Below are positions 1-9,947 of a DNA stretch of 64,000 bases, one piece after another. The stretch comes from Symbiodinium sp. CCMP2592 (lineage: Eukaryota > Sar > Dinophyceae > Suessiales > Symbiodiniaceae). The position numbers and the translations under genes are program-made. The stretch covers positions 377,001-441,000 of the forward strand of contig CAJNDT010006004.1 in assembly GCA_905221615.1 (NCBI GenBank). Reading direction: 5' to 3'. Every line of letters begins with the position of its first letter. Positions within the stretch are counted from its first letter, which is position 1. The notes below the pieces were generated by a model, which was not told where the DNA came from, searched no databases, and worked only from the letters and a program-made list of their open reading frames with translations.

Positions 1-707
1 GGGATGGACATTAGACCCCGACGCCTGCATAACTAGAAGAAGGTCGAGGCGTATGAGGCGTATGTTGCAGTATGATGATCTTAGACCTGCAGCGGTGCCT
101 CCGTGATTTTTGAAAGTCTCTCGGGTGAACTTTACAGTTTCAACCTTACTGACGCTTTACGGTCATATAATTATGCCATATTATGCTGTCCCCGCAAACT
201 TTCTTGTCACTATGTAAGCTCCAAAGCCGGACCCATGACATCCCCAGGCAAAGTCACCCAAGGGCGGCAAAGGAGGCAAAGCCGGGAAAGGCGGCAAAGA
301 CGGCAAAGGCGGCAAAGACGGCAAGGGCGGCAAAGGCAAAGTCGTACACAAGGGCCTCCAGGATGTTCGAAGCCCAGCACTTTGATCTTCTTTCGTAACG
401 ACTGATGCTGCTTGTCTATACTCAAGAGCTGCTTAATTTGGCTCTACCGGTTTGTGTGTTGTTGTTCCTTGTATGTTTATAGATACTATCAGCTTGTGCT
501 TACATTGGTTCTTGGTTTTGTCTTGTGATTGCTACAACTTGTCTGAGGGCTCAGGGGGCACTTCACATGTGCAACGGGAATATCTGGGGTATATTATCTG
601 GTCAGTGCATATGCCAAGAGGGAGTAAGTACCTTTCGGGTCAAGTAGGAGTCAGTTCACGGTTGTGGCAGCTTGGTTACTTCATGGAGCTTTGCTTTCGG
701 TGCGATA
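1..707. other. Intergenic sequence with no recognised gene
   Basis: I see no palindromic element or telomere-like tract here. The only structured part is the Gly-Lys repeat at 249-376, listed separately. Confidence 0.5.
249..376 (+). CDS. Possible exon with Lys-Gly-Gly repeats
   Basis: A CAG at 246-248 is followed by a frame reading AKSPKGGKGGKAGKGGKD and then more GGK/GKDGK units, ending at a TGA near 376. The DNA is an imperfect repeat of ggcaaaggcggcaaagac. Other frames of the same stretch read Ala-Lys-rich or Arg-Gln-rich, so the frame is not settled. Basic KG-rich tracts are common in dinoflagellate proteins (ORF1 of the retrotransposon has one too). It could equally be a non-coding minisatellite. 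No upstream exon was found and no function is proposed. Confidence 0.2.
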
Positions 708-800
708 TAGGGGTCTAAATAATTACATTTTTGGGGCTTCCATATTATAAGTTTTTGTATAATGAGCTCCCCAAACCTATTCTAACTATGAACATTGACT
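708..800 (+). mobile_element. Family E palindromic element, diverged
   Basis: Left arm AGGGGTCTAAATAATTAC and right arm AAACCTATTCTAACTAT match the two arms of family E. Typical inner motifs are TTTTGGGG(G)TTCC and GGGCCCCAAAACC. Confidence 0.6.
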
Positions 801-904
801 CTGGCCCTCCAACCAACACCCTTAACCCTCTGACTGATCGTCAGCTCATAGCCCGACTAGTCAAACCACTTCGAACACAAGCCTCGTCGAGGTCTTGTCT
901 GGTG

Positions 905-1016
905 GAGTCCGAGTTGCGAGAGCCTAAACCCTAAACTTTAGGCCCTAAACCCTAAGCCCTAAACCCTAAACCCGAAGCCCCAAGCCCTAAACCCTAAACC
1001 GAAACCCTAAACCTTC
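905..1016. repeat. Interstitial telomere-like tract (CCCTAAA)
   Basis: Degenerate CCCTAAACC units, some changed to CCCTAAGCC or CCGAAGCC. They are directly preceded by the recurring sequence TCCGAGTTGCGAGAG (see findings). Confidence 0.85.
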
Positions 1017-1090
1017 TGATGCATGTCCCGGTGCTCTGATCAACTGCCAGACCCCAAGTTCTCCACGCGACGTCCCTCCCAAGGTCTCGT

Positions 1091-1434
1091 TGCTTGGAGG
1101 TTCATGGGTAGCTACAACTGTTCCTTTAAGGGTCCCTTTAAAGGGATCTATAAGGATTCTATCAGGGTACATGTATTGGGGTTTTGGGTCTACTTGGAGG
1201 TTCATGGGTAGATATAAGTGGGTGCCTAGGGTTAGTTCACGGGTTCTATAGGGTTCAATTAGGGTTCCTTTAAGGGTTCTGTAGGGTTTAGGGATTAGGG
1301 TTTAGGGTAGTCCAGGTGTAAAAAGGGTTTAGGGTAAATACAAGTGGGTGCATAATTAAGGTTTCCATAATTATAACCGATATTAGGGGGACTTATATAA
1401 ACCCACTTATAACTACCCATGAACCTCCAAGTAG
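1091..1434. mobile_element. Broken family A elements with telomere-like spacer
   Basis: Left-arm copies (TTGGAGGTTCATGGGTAG) lie at about 1095 and 1195. A right arm (CTACCCATGAACCTCCAAG) closes the block at about 1413-1431. Between them are AAGGGTTCTATAGGG-type units and short TTTAGGG tracts, one starting with the junction AAAAAGGGTTTAGGG. Confidence 0.7.
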
Positions 1435-1490
1435 ATCCCTTCACCCAAAATCCAAGATCTCCTGCATCCCTAAGCCCCAAACTCTACTGT

Positions 1491-1562
1491 AGGGGCCTAG
1501 ATAATTACCATTACTATGTATTTTGGGGGTTCCTGAGTAAATTTATGGTATAATCATCCCAG
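1491..1562 (+). mobile_element. Family E left half
   Basis: TAGGGGCCTAGATAATTACC followed by TTTTGGGGGTTCCT is the left half of family E. The right half is missing. Confidence 0.6.
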
Positions 1563-1729
1563 TATCGTCTACAGAACCTCGGCTGAAGCGTCCTTCCTTA
1601 GATCAAGCTCCCCGATGCATCGCCTGGGCCTGAGACTGAGACGCCTCGTGTCCTGGTTTGGGAGATTGGGATCCCAGGGTTTATGGTTCAGGTTGAGGGC
1701 CTTGGGCCAGGGGTGACGCTTCGAGTGCC

Positions 1730-1731
<2 letters not shown>

Positions 1732-1793
<62 letters not shown>

Positions 1794-1803
1794 GGGGAGA
1801 GAC
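1732..1803 (+). repeat. (GA)n microsatellite
   Basis: About 70 bases of GA repeats with one GATA interruption, followed by a short TTTAGGG tract. A second, shorter GA run occurs at 1912-1923, again followed by TTTAGGG units. Confidence 0.95.
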
Positions 1804-2905
1804 AGACAGGGTTTTGGGGTTTAGGGTTTAGGGTCTAGTCCGTCCTCGGTTCTGTGCTCAGTGGGGTGCTGGCATTCACCAAGTCAGTCTAGGTTCAAAA
1901 AGTTGTGGGAGAGAGAGAGAGAGGGTTTAGGGTCTAGGGTTTAGGGTTTAAGTTTAGGCTAGGCTTCAGAGCGTCGGCGGACTCGCTGGCTGACACTACG
2001 AGCCCAGCTGCAGGGTTTAGGGTTTAAGGTCTATTGATTCAATCTCCAAGGGTCCTGAGTGAAGGGATATTCTTGACTTCTACAATGCCTTTCTACAACC
2101 CCATCCCTGTGAGACACGACAGCACTGTGCGAGGGCCCACTCCAGAGCCCCTAATATGGGTTATAATTGTGGTTACTCGACTTATACCCCCCACTTAGAA
2201 CTGCCCATGAACCTCCAAGTGTACCTTGCTTGGCTTAGGGCGAGGGGTTCAGAGGCTTAGGCTTTAGATGCGGGCATGCGCACTGTAGCCCCCCTCCTCA
2301 AAAAAAGGGTTTGGTTGGGAGGGTTCGGAACTGTCGGGCCTAGCCATGTCCTGTTGCATTTCCATTCGCAGTTGGACCAGTTGTCGTCAAGTCTTCCCTA
2401 CCAGCTTCTTAACCTTCGGCCCTAAACCCCTGAGCGCAGATGTCCCTGTAGCAAGGCCCGCTCTGACTCTGTGCCTGCTTTCTGAGTTTGCGCTTCGAAC
2501 CAAAGCTCCCGCCACATCGTAGCCATCCCGGAACCCTAGCACTCCATGATTTCGAGCTTGCCAGACTCTTAGGGTTTAGGGTTTCGGGTTTTAGCACAAA
2601 GTCCCACAAGTTTTGCCTCCATACCCGCCGGCAGCTTAAACCTTCGACCCCCAGAACCCCCCCAAAGCATGTCTCGATTTATCGGTCGCACCTAAACCCG
2701 AAGCTCAGATCCGCCAGGCAGCAAGGAAAGGATGCCAAGCGGCAGCGGACGGAAGCCCGCTTGTCGCACTGTGGATGTTGCAGGGTTAGGGGTTTGAGGA
2801 GTTTCTGCTGACACATAATCCAAGCCCATGAAAAAGGGTTTAAGGCTTGTCGGGGTCGTCATGATATACATATATATGTACACATGTATATACGCATGTA
2901 AATAT
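1804..2905. other. Repeat-derived intergenic sequence
   Basis: Short TTTAGGG tracts (near 1820, 1925, 2010, 2565 and 2780) and the right half of a family A element at 2152-2220. No gene is supported. Confidence 0.6.
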
Positions 2906-2907
2906 AA

Positions 2908-2955
<48 letters not shown>
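2906..2955. repeat. (TA)n microsatellite
   Basis: About 45 bases of uninterrupted TA, preceded by a TATATGTACACATG-type transition zone. Confidence 0.95.
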
Positions 2956-2957
<2 letters not shown>

Positions 2958-3032
2958 TCGCCCCCCCCCCAAGATCTACGTCTGCAGGTTTTCGGAGTCT
3001 GGATTTCCTGATTTCCGGCTTTCTGCAGTACG

Positions 3033-3408
3033 TAGGTTTCCAGATTCCAGATTTGCATGCACTATGTTTCCAGAGATTCCAGATTCCAGATTTCCAGATT
3101 TGCACTCTAAGATTCCAGATTCCAGATTTCCAGATTTCCATTCCAGCAGATTTGCACTATGTTTCCAGAGATTCCAGATTCCAGATTTCCAGATTTGCTC
3201 ACCTCAAGGTTTCCAAATTTCCAGAAATCTGGAATCTGGAAACCCTAAGGTTTCCAGAAATCTGGAATCTGGAAACTTAGAGCCTGCAAATCTGGAAATC
3301 TGGAATCTGGAATCTTAGAGCCTGCAAATCTGGAAATCTGGAATCTGGAAATCTGGAAATCTGGAATCTGGAAATTTATCCTGCAAATCTGGAATCTGGA
3401 AACTCTAG
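3033..3408. repeat. Minisatellite arranged as a large inverted repeat
   Basis: The left half (to about 3222) is built of TTCCAGATTCCAGA units on the + strand. The right half is built of the complement, TCTGGAATCTGGAA. The orientation flips once, near 3222, so the two ~190-base halves can fold on each other. Confidence 0.9.
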
Positions 3409-3464
3409 GACGTGTAGAAACATGAGCATCAGCCGTGGCCTCATGAACATCAGTCGGCTTCGGG

Positions 3465-3665
3465 GCTGGTCCTAAAACCAAAACCGCCTAGTCAGAAAGC
3501 GTCTTTGAGATTGATCATGGTTTGCTTAATGCACCACTCAACAACGAGGTCATGGGGTAGCGGCTCCAGTTATTGCACTGCCATGCAACACCGCTGATGC
3601 TCATGATGCGCGTGTCTTGTCCGCCCCCAAACCTGCTGATGCTGGTCCTAAAACCAAAACCGCCT
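3465..3665 (+). repeat. Perfect 25-bp direct repeat flanking a 151-bp segment
   Basis: The sequence that begins GCTGGTCCTAAAACC and ends CCGCCT is identical at 3465-3489 and 3641-3665. The enclosed segment shows no TIR or coding signal. Confidence 0.85.
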
Positions 3666-3846
3666 GGTCCGTCTCGTTCTCCCACAGCCGAAGTCTTGAG
3701 CCAGTGAGTGTTTATGAGAGGGTCTAGTGAAGGGGGACATACGATATGTGATGGGTGCGCAGCTGTGCACAATCAAGTGTGACTCCAAGCCTATTGAAAT
3801 CTTGCCGCACACGAAGCTATGGAAATCCACCCGGACGAGGTGCGGT

Positions 3847-4065
3847 TCAACCGCACAAAACATTGTAATGCTCAATAAAAATCAACTTTTCCAACCATTG
3901 AAACGCACGAAACACTGCTATGCTCAAAAAATTCCAAACTCTTGAGGAATCTGCCCCCGGCCTGGCCATAGATGCCAGAATTTTTGGATTTTTGAGCATT
4001 GCAGTGTTTCGTGAGTTCAGGGTTAGAAATTTTGGAATTTTTTGAGCATTACAGTGTTTTCTGAT
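3847..4065. repeat. Inverted repeats around GAGCATTGCAGTGTTTCG
   Basis: The arm at about 3907-3942 (ACGAAACACTGCTATGCTC) is complementary to arms at 3985-4013 and 4036-4063. A third partial arm lies at 3853-3870. These look like two or more palindromic elements collapsed together. No family relationship to A-J was seen. Confidence 0.7.
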
Positions 4066-5740
4066 GTCCAGGACAGGAGATATTGCATCACAAGATAAGT
4101 GTGTGCTTTCAACCGTTGTCAAGGACTGGAAGTAATGATTTATGTGTCTTCTGGAACAACAACGGTTTTCATTACTCTTGTTTGGTAAGTATAAAAAAGG
4201 CCTAGTCGTTGCATAGCTTATTTCATGTATGTTTTTGGAGGTTGGTAGCTCTATGGCACCAGCAGCAGTGGCTCCAGTACCGGAGCTTTCTCGAAAATGG
4301 GTTTGGCCCTTCTTCGGCAAGCTGCACCGCCTACAGATCCAACACTGTAGCAGTGCAAGCCTATCTAGAACTTAATTCATTTCATATTGGAGACTGCAGG
4401 AAACTGTTTGCCTCTTGCTATCATCAGGAACAATGGAGACTTCGTATTCGGTTTCCTATGAGACATCCTCATACGTACCAAGCAAGAGACATGAAGATTC
4501 CTGCTAACCCAGAAGAAAATTCTACGATGTCACCTGTAGTCTTCGAAGACTGAAGAGAGCTCCTTTTCATGTTGTGATACGAACTATGACAGCGTTTAAA
4601 CCACAGTCACAGACAGAAGGACCGGTATCGCTTTGTCAGGATGTGAGGGAGGTGTAGAAACCGATACAAGTCTTACGCCTCTTGCCCGTTTAATAAAAGA
4701 TACCAATAAGCAAGCTTTTCTTTGTTTGCTGATCACATCTGGGGAGTTTCGCTTGAAGATTGAATAGAGCTACTTTTTTCCGCTACGTTCTATGACAGCA
4801 ATTAGAGAAACAGCCATGGACATAGCGATCGGTATCTTCTCCGGGGCATAGGACAGCATACCGAATGAAAACTCATGGCCCAAATGAGTACCCGCAAAAA
4901 TAGATAGCGATTGCTATGCACATGGCTGCCTTTAATATCGACTCACAACATAAAGAGGAGCTTTCTTCCATGAAGTGCCATCTTACTTTGTTTTACGAGG
5001 TTAAGGAGCCCCTGCCTTGTGATTGATACATATCAATGCAGCCAGTCGTAATTAGTCCTGCTTCATGTTTGGAAGGTTGCAACAAGCTCTCTTACTTCTT
5101 GCTGCAGACGAGCCTTCTTGTGCGCCCGCATATGCACATGAACTTTCCAACTCCAGGGGAATTTTCCCATGTTTTATGAGGCTAAAGAACAACTATTGGA
5201 GTATTGCTTTAAAAACATACGCGCCCGTATATTCGACTTCCTTCATATATAACGGACAGGACATGAAAGGAACTCTTTGTGTTTCGTAACTCATAAATCA
5301 AATGCTAGAGCTATTAGGCCGCATCAGAATCGGACGCTTCACGAGCAGCGGTAAAGAGATGGCCCACGCACACAGACGTCTTCGTAAGAGAGACAATAGT
5401 ATTTTTATTATTAGAGGAATGTCGTCAAATAACACACCATAAAACGCAAAAAAACACGAGGTTTGTTGGTACTACCTGCACAAAAATAGCACGCCCTCCA
5501 GCATTTCAGCTTCTCCAACATATAAACTACCATAAATCTGCTGCCGAGATTCGGCGCCAGATTTTTACACATATCAAACCCGCGACTTGTAGCAGCACGG
5601 TTTGCATGCACATGGAGTAAAGCACGATTGTATCGGAATTTACGGTGTTTTCGGCATATATGAGTAGTCGACCAATGTAGAGAAGCAACCTGTGGAATTG
5701 TGTGGAAGAGGCGGATGTAGATCTTGGGGGGGGGGGGTGA
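4066..5740. other. Intergenic island free of palindromic and telomere-like elements
   Basis: This 1.7-kb stretch lacks CCCTAAA tracts and families A-J, unlike nearly everything around it. A diverged internal repeat is visible: GAAGACTGAAGAGAGCTCC at about 4546 and GAAGATTGAATAGAGCTAC at about 4756, each followed by a tract ending CTATGACAGC. Short frames exist (such as 4209-4553) but have no recognisable domain. I make no gene call. Confidence 0.5.
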
Positions 5741-5845
5741 CCATATTAACAGATAGATAGGTAGATAGATGGATAGATTTATGAGTATAAGCATATATAC
5801 ATATACATATAGACATAAGTACATATATATATATATATATAAGTA
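5741..5845. repeat. Composite AGAT / TA microsatellite
   Basis: Poly-G, then AGATAGATAGGTAGATAGAT, CATATA and (TA)n runs. Confidence 0.9.
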
Positions 5846-5874
5846 TATCTATTAGCAGAGTTCTTCAGGCTCTC

Positions 5875-6303
5875 TTGGATCCGAACCCTGCTGGCAGAGG
5901 GTTGTGGCCTAGGTCTAGGGTTTCGGGTTGTGCGGTTGAAACTCATGCGCACGTCGCAGAAATTTCCGCCGAGGACTTTGCCACGCTCTCCGCCGCTTTT
6001 ACCCAGCAGTTGCAGTCGCTGCAGCCGCAGCCGCAAGCTATGTTTCCAATGTTGATGCCGATGCAGCAGCAAGCCTTGGCGATGCAACAGAACTTCGGGA
6101 TGATGCAGCAACAGACGCAGCTGCAGCAGCAGCAGCAGCAGCAGCAGCCGCAGCAGCTACAGCTTCAGGAGCAGCTGCAGCAGCCGCAGGAGCCAAAAGA
6201 TCTGCCAGGCCCGGCCCAAGACTTTCCCTTTTCTGGCCATGTCGGCTATGTTTGTGCGCACACGAGGGTACCGCATCAGCACGACGCTTCACAAAACGAG
6301 TAG
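5875..6303 (+). CDS. Gln-rich open frame, probable exon
   Basis: An open frame of 142 codons. The part from about residue 25 looks most protein-like: VAEISAEDFATLSAAFTQQL, then Gln-Pro-Met-rich sequence with motifs such as QQQALAMQQNFGMMQQQ, a (CAG)n-coded poly-Gln run, and QEPKDLPGPAQDFPFSG near the end. Stop at 6301-6303. The true 5' boundary is unknown; the first ~25 codons overlap repeat-like sequence, and an AG near 5927 or 5957 could be an acceptor. The composition suggests a low-complexity regulatory or RNA-associated protein, but no domain was recognised. An isolated exon or an expanded CAG repeat in non-coding DNA remain possible. Confidence 0.35.
   Translation: MDPNPAGRGLWPRSRVSGCAVETHAHVAEISAEDFATLSAAFTQQLQSLQPQPQAMFPMLMPMQQQALAMQQNFGMMQQQTQLQQQQQQQQPQQLQLQEQLQQPQEPKDLPGPAQDFPFSGHVGYVCAHTRVPHQHDASQNE
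6121..6160 (+). repeat. (CAG)n trinucleotide tract
   Basis: Nine or so near-perfect CAG units inside the Gln-rich frame, coding for glutamine in that frame. Confidence 0.9.
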
Positions 6304-6372
6304 GTAGCAACACCAAGTGACCAAGTGCAGCACTTAAAGCTGATGCCTAGAATTCGCTTGTTCCATTTCGCT

Positions 6373-6496
6373 TAAATCCAAGGGTAAAAGGAGGGACCCT
6401 TAATAAGGACCCCTGGGTTTTTACCCTTAATATAGCTATTATACACCCATTATATAGCCCATTAGGGGTCCCTCCTTTTCCCCTTTGATTAAACCC
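6373..6496. mobile_element. Palindromic element (single-copy type)
   Basis: Left arm AAGGGTAAAAGGAGGGACCC and right arm GGGTCCCTCCTTTTCCCCTT are near-perfect complements around an AT-rich centre. No second copy was found in the window. Confidence 0.8.
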
Positions 6497-6614
6497 GAAG
6501 AGCGCTGCTAGGACCAAGGCCCCATCCAAGTCTCAGCAGCGGTCAGAGCTGTTAGGGTAATGGTCCCTTTAACGGGATCTATAGGGATTCTATAGGGGTA
6601 TAGGGTTTAGGGCC

Positions 6615-6725
6615 TACTTGGAGGTTCATGGGTAGTTATAAGTAAGGTTATAAGTAGGGAAACCAAAATTAAAACCCTTAGGGGACTTATAACCCCGCTT
6701 ATAACTACCCATGAACCTCCAAGTA
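6615..6725. mobile_element. Family A palindromic element, complete
   Basis: Terminal repeats TACTTGGAGGTTCATGGG and CCCATGAACCTCCAAGTA enclose the family's TTATAAG / CTTATAAC inner palindrome. Confidence 0.9.
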
Positions 6726-6840
6726 CAAGTCACTGCCAAACCCACGCTGCACTCATATCAAAAGCTGAGTAGTGATGCGTAGGCACCCGGCGGTGATGTG
6801 TGTATATGCATATCTTACAGTGTTGGCCGACGAACGCATA

Positions 6841-6945
6841 CCCAGAGAGCCCAATATCCCTTAATTAAGGAATATGGAAATAGGGTTTCATATTATGATT
6901 TAAGCTATATGTATTCCTTAATTGAGGGGTATTGGGCTCTCTGGG
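6841..6945. mobile_element. Family C palindromic element, complete
   Basis: Termini CCCAGAGAGCCCAATATCCC and GGTATTGGGCTCTCTGGG, with TTAATTAAGGAATA just inside each end. Confidence 0.9.
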
Positions 6946-7010
6946 TACCCCCTTCAAGGTCCGCTTGTCTATCCTAGACCCTTAACTCAATATCGGAGCG
7001 ACAGCTGCTT

Positions 7011-7125
7011 CTACTTAAGGGATCAGGGGACTCAATAACTAGGCTTATAATCTGGGTAACTATACTTCTAACCCCAATTAGGGTACTTATAACCTTACTT
7101 ACTAAGTCCCATGACCCTCCAAGTA
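7011..7125. mobile_element. Family B palindromic element, complete
   Basis: CTACTTAAGGGATCAGGGGAC on the left and GTCCCATGACCCTCCAAGTA on the right, with CTTATAACC-type inner repeats. Confidence 0.9.
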
Positions 7126-7185
7126 TTCGAGTTGGGAGTGCCATTGTCGCCTTGAGAACTTGCCCCGACATTTCCGAGTGGTAAT

Positions 7186-7393
7186 GTAGGAACCTGATTC
7201 AGAAACCATGGCCCTATAACCCCCAATATATTACTAGGTGGCAATTTGGGAAACTGTTTATTTTCCCTTATGGTTCCAATAGAGGTACCTATTCATAAAT
7301 ACTTTTCAGAGCCCCAAAACCACAACCCAGATTAGGATTCATATAAGGATCCCTAATAAAGGCCCAAGGTTTCTTAATCAGGTTCCTACATTA
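7186..7393. mobile_element. Family F palindromic element with internal insertion
   Basis: Termini AATGTAGGAACCTGATT and AATCAGGTTCCTACATT. It is twice the length of the 38.7-kb copy because about 95 extra bases sit between about 7230 and 7325. Confidence 0.85.
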
Positions 7394-7499
7394 GTGTCAA
7401 GAAACTCAACATCGAAACTTCTCTCAAAGCCTTGCCGATGCCGACCCCCTCACCCTCATCTGGCTTGCCCTAGTTACACTGATTTTGAGAGTCGAAACC

Positions 7500-7790
7500 T
7501 CTCAACCCCCAAAACAGAAAACACCCTAACCCTAAACCCCCAAAGCCCCAAAACCCCCACCCCAGAACCCGTAAGAACCCCTAAGAACCCCTAAGCCCAT
7601 GAGTCAAGCCTCGAACGCCAGAGCCGGAAGAGAATGGGATTCGGGTGTCGAGTTTCGGTCTTTAGGGTGCGTCGCAGCAGGCAGGGTTTAGGGTTTTGGG
7701 TTTAGGATTTAGGGTTTAGGGTTCAAGTCAAGTGGCAAAAAGGGTTTAAAGAGGGGTTAAGGGGTTTAGGGTTTAGTGCAACACGCTTCG
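7500..7790. repeat. Scattered telomere-like tracts, both orientations
   Basis: CCCTAAACCCC units (about 7523-7545) are followed by TTTAGGG units (7684-7720 and 7755-7775). The second block is reached through the junction AGTGGCAAAAAGGGTTTA at about 7731. Confidence 0.8.
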
Positions 7791-8260
7791 CGTGCTCAGC
7801 CATAAGCGCTGGCGTTTGAAGCTTGGCTCAAGGGATTCAGGGCTTAGTGCACTGCAGTCCCTGCTCAAAGAAAAGGGTTTAGGGTTTCAGGGTTTAGGAT
7901 TTAGAGGTTTCGGTGGTTTAGGGTTTGGAACGGGGTTTTCCGACAAGGACCCCTGTAAAGGTTTTGGGATGATACCGGCTGCCTTTCCGGATTTTTCCAA
8001 TACTCACCCCGCACAATGTGCAGCCGGTGATCCCAACCCCGAAACGCTGGAGCTCTAACAAAGGGGCCAACACTATTCCTGAGTGTTTCTGATTACACCA
8101 GAATAAATTCTAGACTCTTTATGATCTGAAGCAGCGCCCCGAAGCTGGAATCTTCCAGCCGTCTGACAGGCATGATGATGGGCATGCCGGCGCCAGTGCC
8201 GCCTCCTTCGGTGGTGCTCGGTTAGACTGTGTTCCGGTTTTCAGAGCTGATGAGGACATG

Positions 8261-8362
8261 GGTGGTTGTGAAAATTATGGTCCCTTTTTGGGTCCTTATC
8301 ATAATACGGCACCTAATACTTAAGGTACCCAAAAAGGGACCCTAATTCTGACAACTACCCAC
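8261..8362. mobile_element. Palindromic element (single-copy type)
   Basis: TGGGTGGTTGT and ACAACTACCCA form the ends; GGTCCCTTTTTGGGT and ACCCAAAAAGGGACC form an inner pair. Confidence 0.8.
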
Positions 8363-8432
8363 ATGGGTGTTCAATGCTTTTCAGTCTGGACCTCTCGAGG
8401 ATCCTGCTTGCGCTGCGCTGGATCTTTGAGTC

Positions 8433-8515
8433 TACCGGGAGGATCATGAGACTTAGTAAGTAAGGGTACAAGTACCTTAATTGGGGTTTTCAGTATAGTT
8501 ACCCTAATTATGACC
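8433..8515. mobile_element. Family B element, left part, split by the retrotransposon
   Basis: The left two thirds of a family B element (GGAGGATCATGAGACTTAG ... TTACCCTAATTATGACC). The rest resumes at 20655-20700. Confidence 0.92.
8504..8515 (+). repeat. 5' target-site duplication of the LINE
   Basis: CTAATTATGACC, identical to 20655-20666. Confidence 0.93.
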
Positions 8516-8751
8516 AGGGCCCAAATCGCTCCCATCAGCGGGAGAACATTGTAGGCCCCAGTGTCGAAGACACGCTTTCTCGCTAGGAGCGAGTAACACG
8601 AGCCATAGGCAAACCATCCTCGCCAAGCTGGCACAGACGGCAGCGGAAAGTCCGCTCAAAAGCCAGGGCACGTTATCGCTCCGGCGATTTACTATCGAGG
8701 CGGCAGTTCTACGCCCTTCTACGACATCATTCGCAACCATTCCGTCGCGGA
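8516..8751 (+). promoter_or_regulatory. LINE 5' untranslated leader
   Basis: 236 bases between the duplication and the ORF1 ATG. LINEs usually carry an internal promoter here; no specific motif was recognised. Confidence 0.5.
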
Positions 8752-9921
8752 ATGGGCAGAGGACAAGGCCAGGGCCAAGGTCAGGGACAATGGGACGACG
8801 ACTGGCAGCCCTCGGCTGCCTACTGGCGCTACTGGCATGGCTCATGGCCCAACAAGAAGGGCAAGGATACCCCAGGTATTGCCTTTCCGCACTACGATGC
8901 CCATCAAGTGCCAAAAGGGGGCAAGGCCAACAAGGGTCGTGGCAAGGGCAAGGACGCGGAGATGACTTTCGAGGACAGCATCGTCCCCACAGTCCAAGAG
9001 AACTTGAATGCTGTTCGCAAAGCAGAACAAAAGGTCCGTCAATTGACCCAGCAGCGAGAGGAGAAGACGCAACAGTGGAGTCACTACATGGACAAGATGA
9101 AGAAGTCATGGATCCAAGAACAGACACGCCACAGTCGAGATTTGGAGAGGATTTCAGAAGAACTCCAGAAAGCCTTGGTCTTTCAGGATCAGGCCAGGGC
9201 GACACTCCGGAGTATGGCATTGGAAGGTGGAGACGCCAAAATGCCACAAGCCAGACTCGACGACGAGTGGGCTACAATGACAGGCCAATGGGAGAAGGAG
9301 CAAACAGACGAAGATCCCAGGGCAATTTTCATGCGAGCCATGGCGGCAGCACCACAACAGCCCAAGCCTTTGACGGCCCAGTCACCGCTTGGAGATTATG
9401 CTGCATATCATCTAGATCCAAGAGCCAACTACATGATGCCGCCACAGTGGATGATGCAGCCGCCCCCGCAGTGGCTCGATCCCATGCAGGATCCGGCGCA
9501 GCGGTCTATGGCGTCGACGGACATGCCAGGACGGGTTGCGCCTCCTGGCCTGGGCCATACGACACCCTCCGAGGCTGCAGGCATCACGGGCCAGGATCAC
9601 AAATCAGATCGAGGCGAGGAGAAGCAATTCCACAAGCCACCATACCAAGGCTCGCCATTACCGCATACGGCACAGGTGGCATCGCCGATCAACACGGGAG
9701 ACAGAGCCAATCAGGCAATGGCGGCACCATCAGGGACTTCGCCACACATGAAGCATCGAGTGGCACCATATCCGCCCACATCGGTGGCAGCCAAGCTCGA
9801 ACAGCGCCGTGCTGCGGAAGCATTCGATGCTCAACTACATGCTGGACCGCCAAAGGAGCCACCGCCTGGGCAGCCTCCAGGAAAGCCACAGATTCTTTCA
9901 GACGACGAAGAAGGCAGCTAA
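8752..9921 (+). CDS. LINE ORF1: coiled-coil, Gly/Lys-rich nucleic-acid-binding-type protein
   Basis: 389 residues. It begins with a Gly-Gln repeat (GRGQGQGQGQGQ, residues 3-13), then a basic GGKANKGRGKGKD segment (about 56-69). Residues about 80-155 are rich in Glu, Lys, Gln and Arg with heptad-like spacing (NAVRKAEQKVRQLTQQREEK), a likely coiled coil. The middle is Met/Pro/Gln-rich (MMPPQWMMQPPPQW) and the end is acidic (SDDEEGS). By position and composition this is the counterpart of LINE ORF1 proteins, which coat the element RNA, but the usual RRM or CCHC knuckle is not evident. The ATG follows the leader directly and the TAA at 9919-9921 lies 26 bases before the next ATG in the second frame. 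Confidence 0.88.
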   Translation: MGRGQGQGQGQGQWDDDWQPSAAYWRYWHGSWPNKKGKDTPGIAFPHYDAHQVPKGGKANKGRGKGKDAEMTFEDSIVPTVQENLNAVRKAEQKVRQLTQQREEKTQQWSHYMDKMKKSWIQEQTRHSRDLERISEELQKALVFQDQARATLRSMALEGGDAKMPQARLDDEWATMTGQWEKEQTDEDPRAIFMRAMAAAPQQPKPLTAQSPLGDYAAYHLDPRANYMMPPQWMMQPPPQWLDPMQDPAQRSMASTDMPGRVAPPGLGHTTPSEAAGITGQDHKSDRGEEKQFHKPPYQGSPLPHTAQVASPINTGDRANQAMAAPSGTSPHMKHRVAPYPPTSVAAKLEQRRAAEAFDAQLHAGPPKEPPPGQPPGKPQILSDDEEGS

Positions 9922-9947
9922 TACATGGAGAAGGAGGACAACTTTCG

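Noticed and set aside
4209-4553. 114-codon frame in the repeat-free island
   Set aside because: No domain, no convincing composition, no splice or start context; not called as a gene.
6038-6316. Poly-Ala frame on the minus strand
   Set aside because: It is the complement of the CAG-coded Gln tract.
7817-7832. GCTTGGCTCAAG, resembling the 3' end of the dinoflagellate spliced leader (TTTTGGCTCAAG)
   Set aside because: Only about 10 bases match and no retroposed gene follows. A chance hit is plausible, so it is not used as evidence for the lineage.
8790-9947. Upstream extension of the second LINE frame over ORF1
   Set aside because: Over this interval the other frame encodes the coiled-coil ORF1 with a coherent composition. 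The extension looks like a shadow, so the start was placed at the ATG at 9948.
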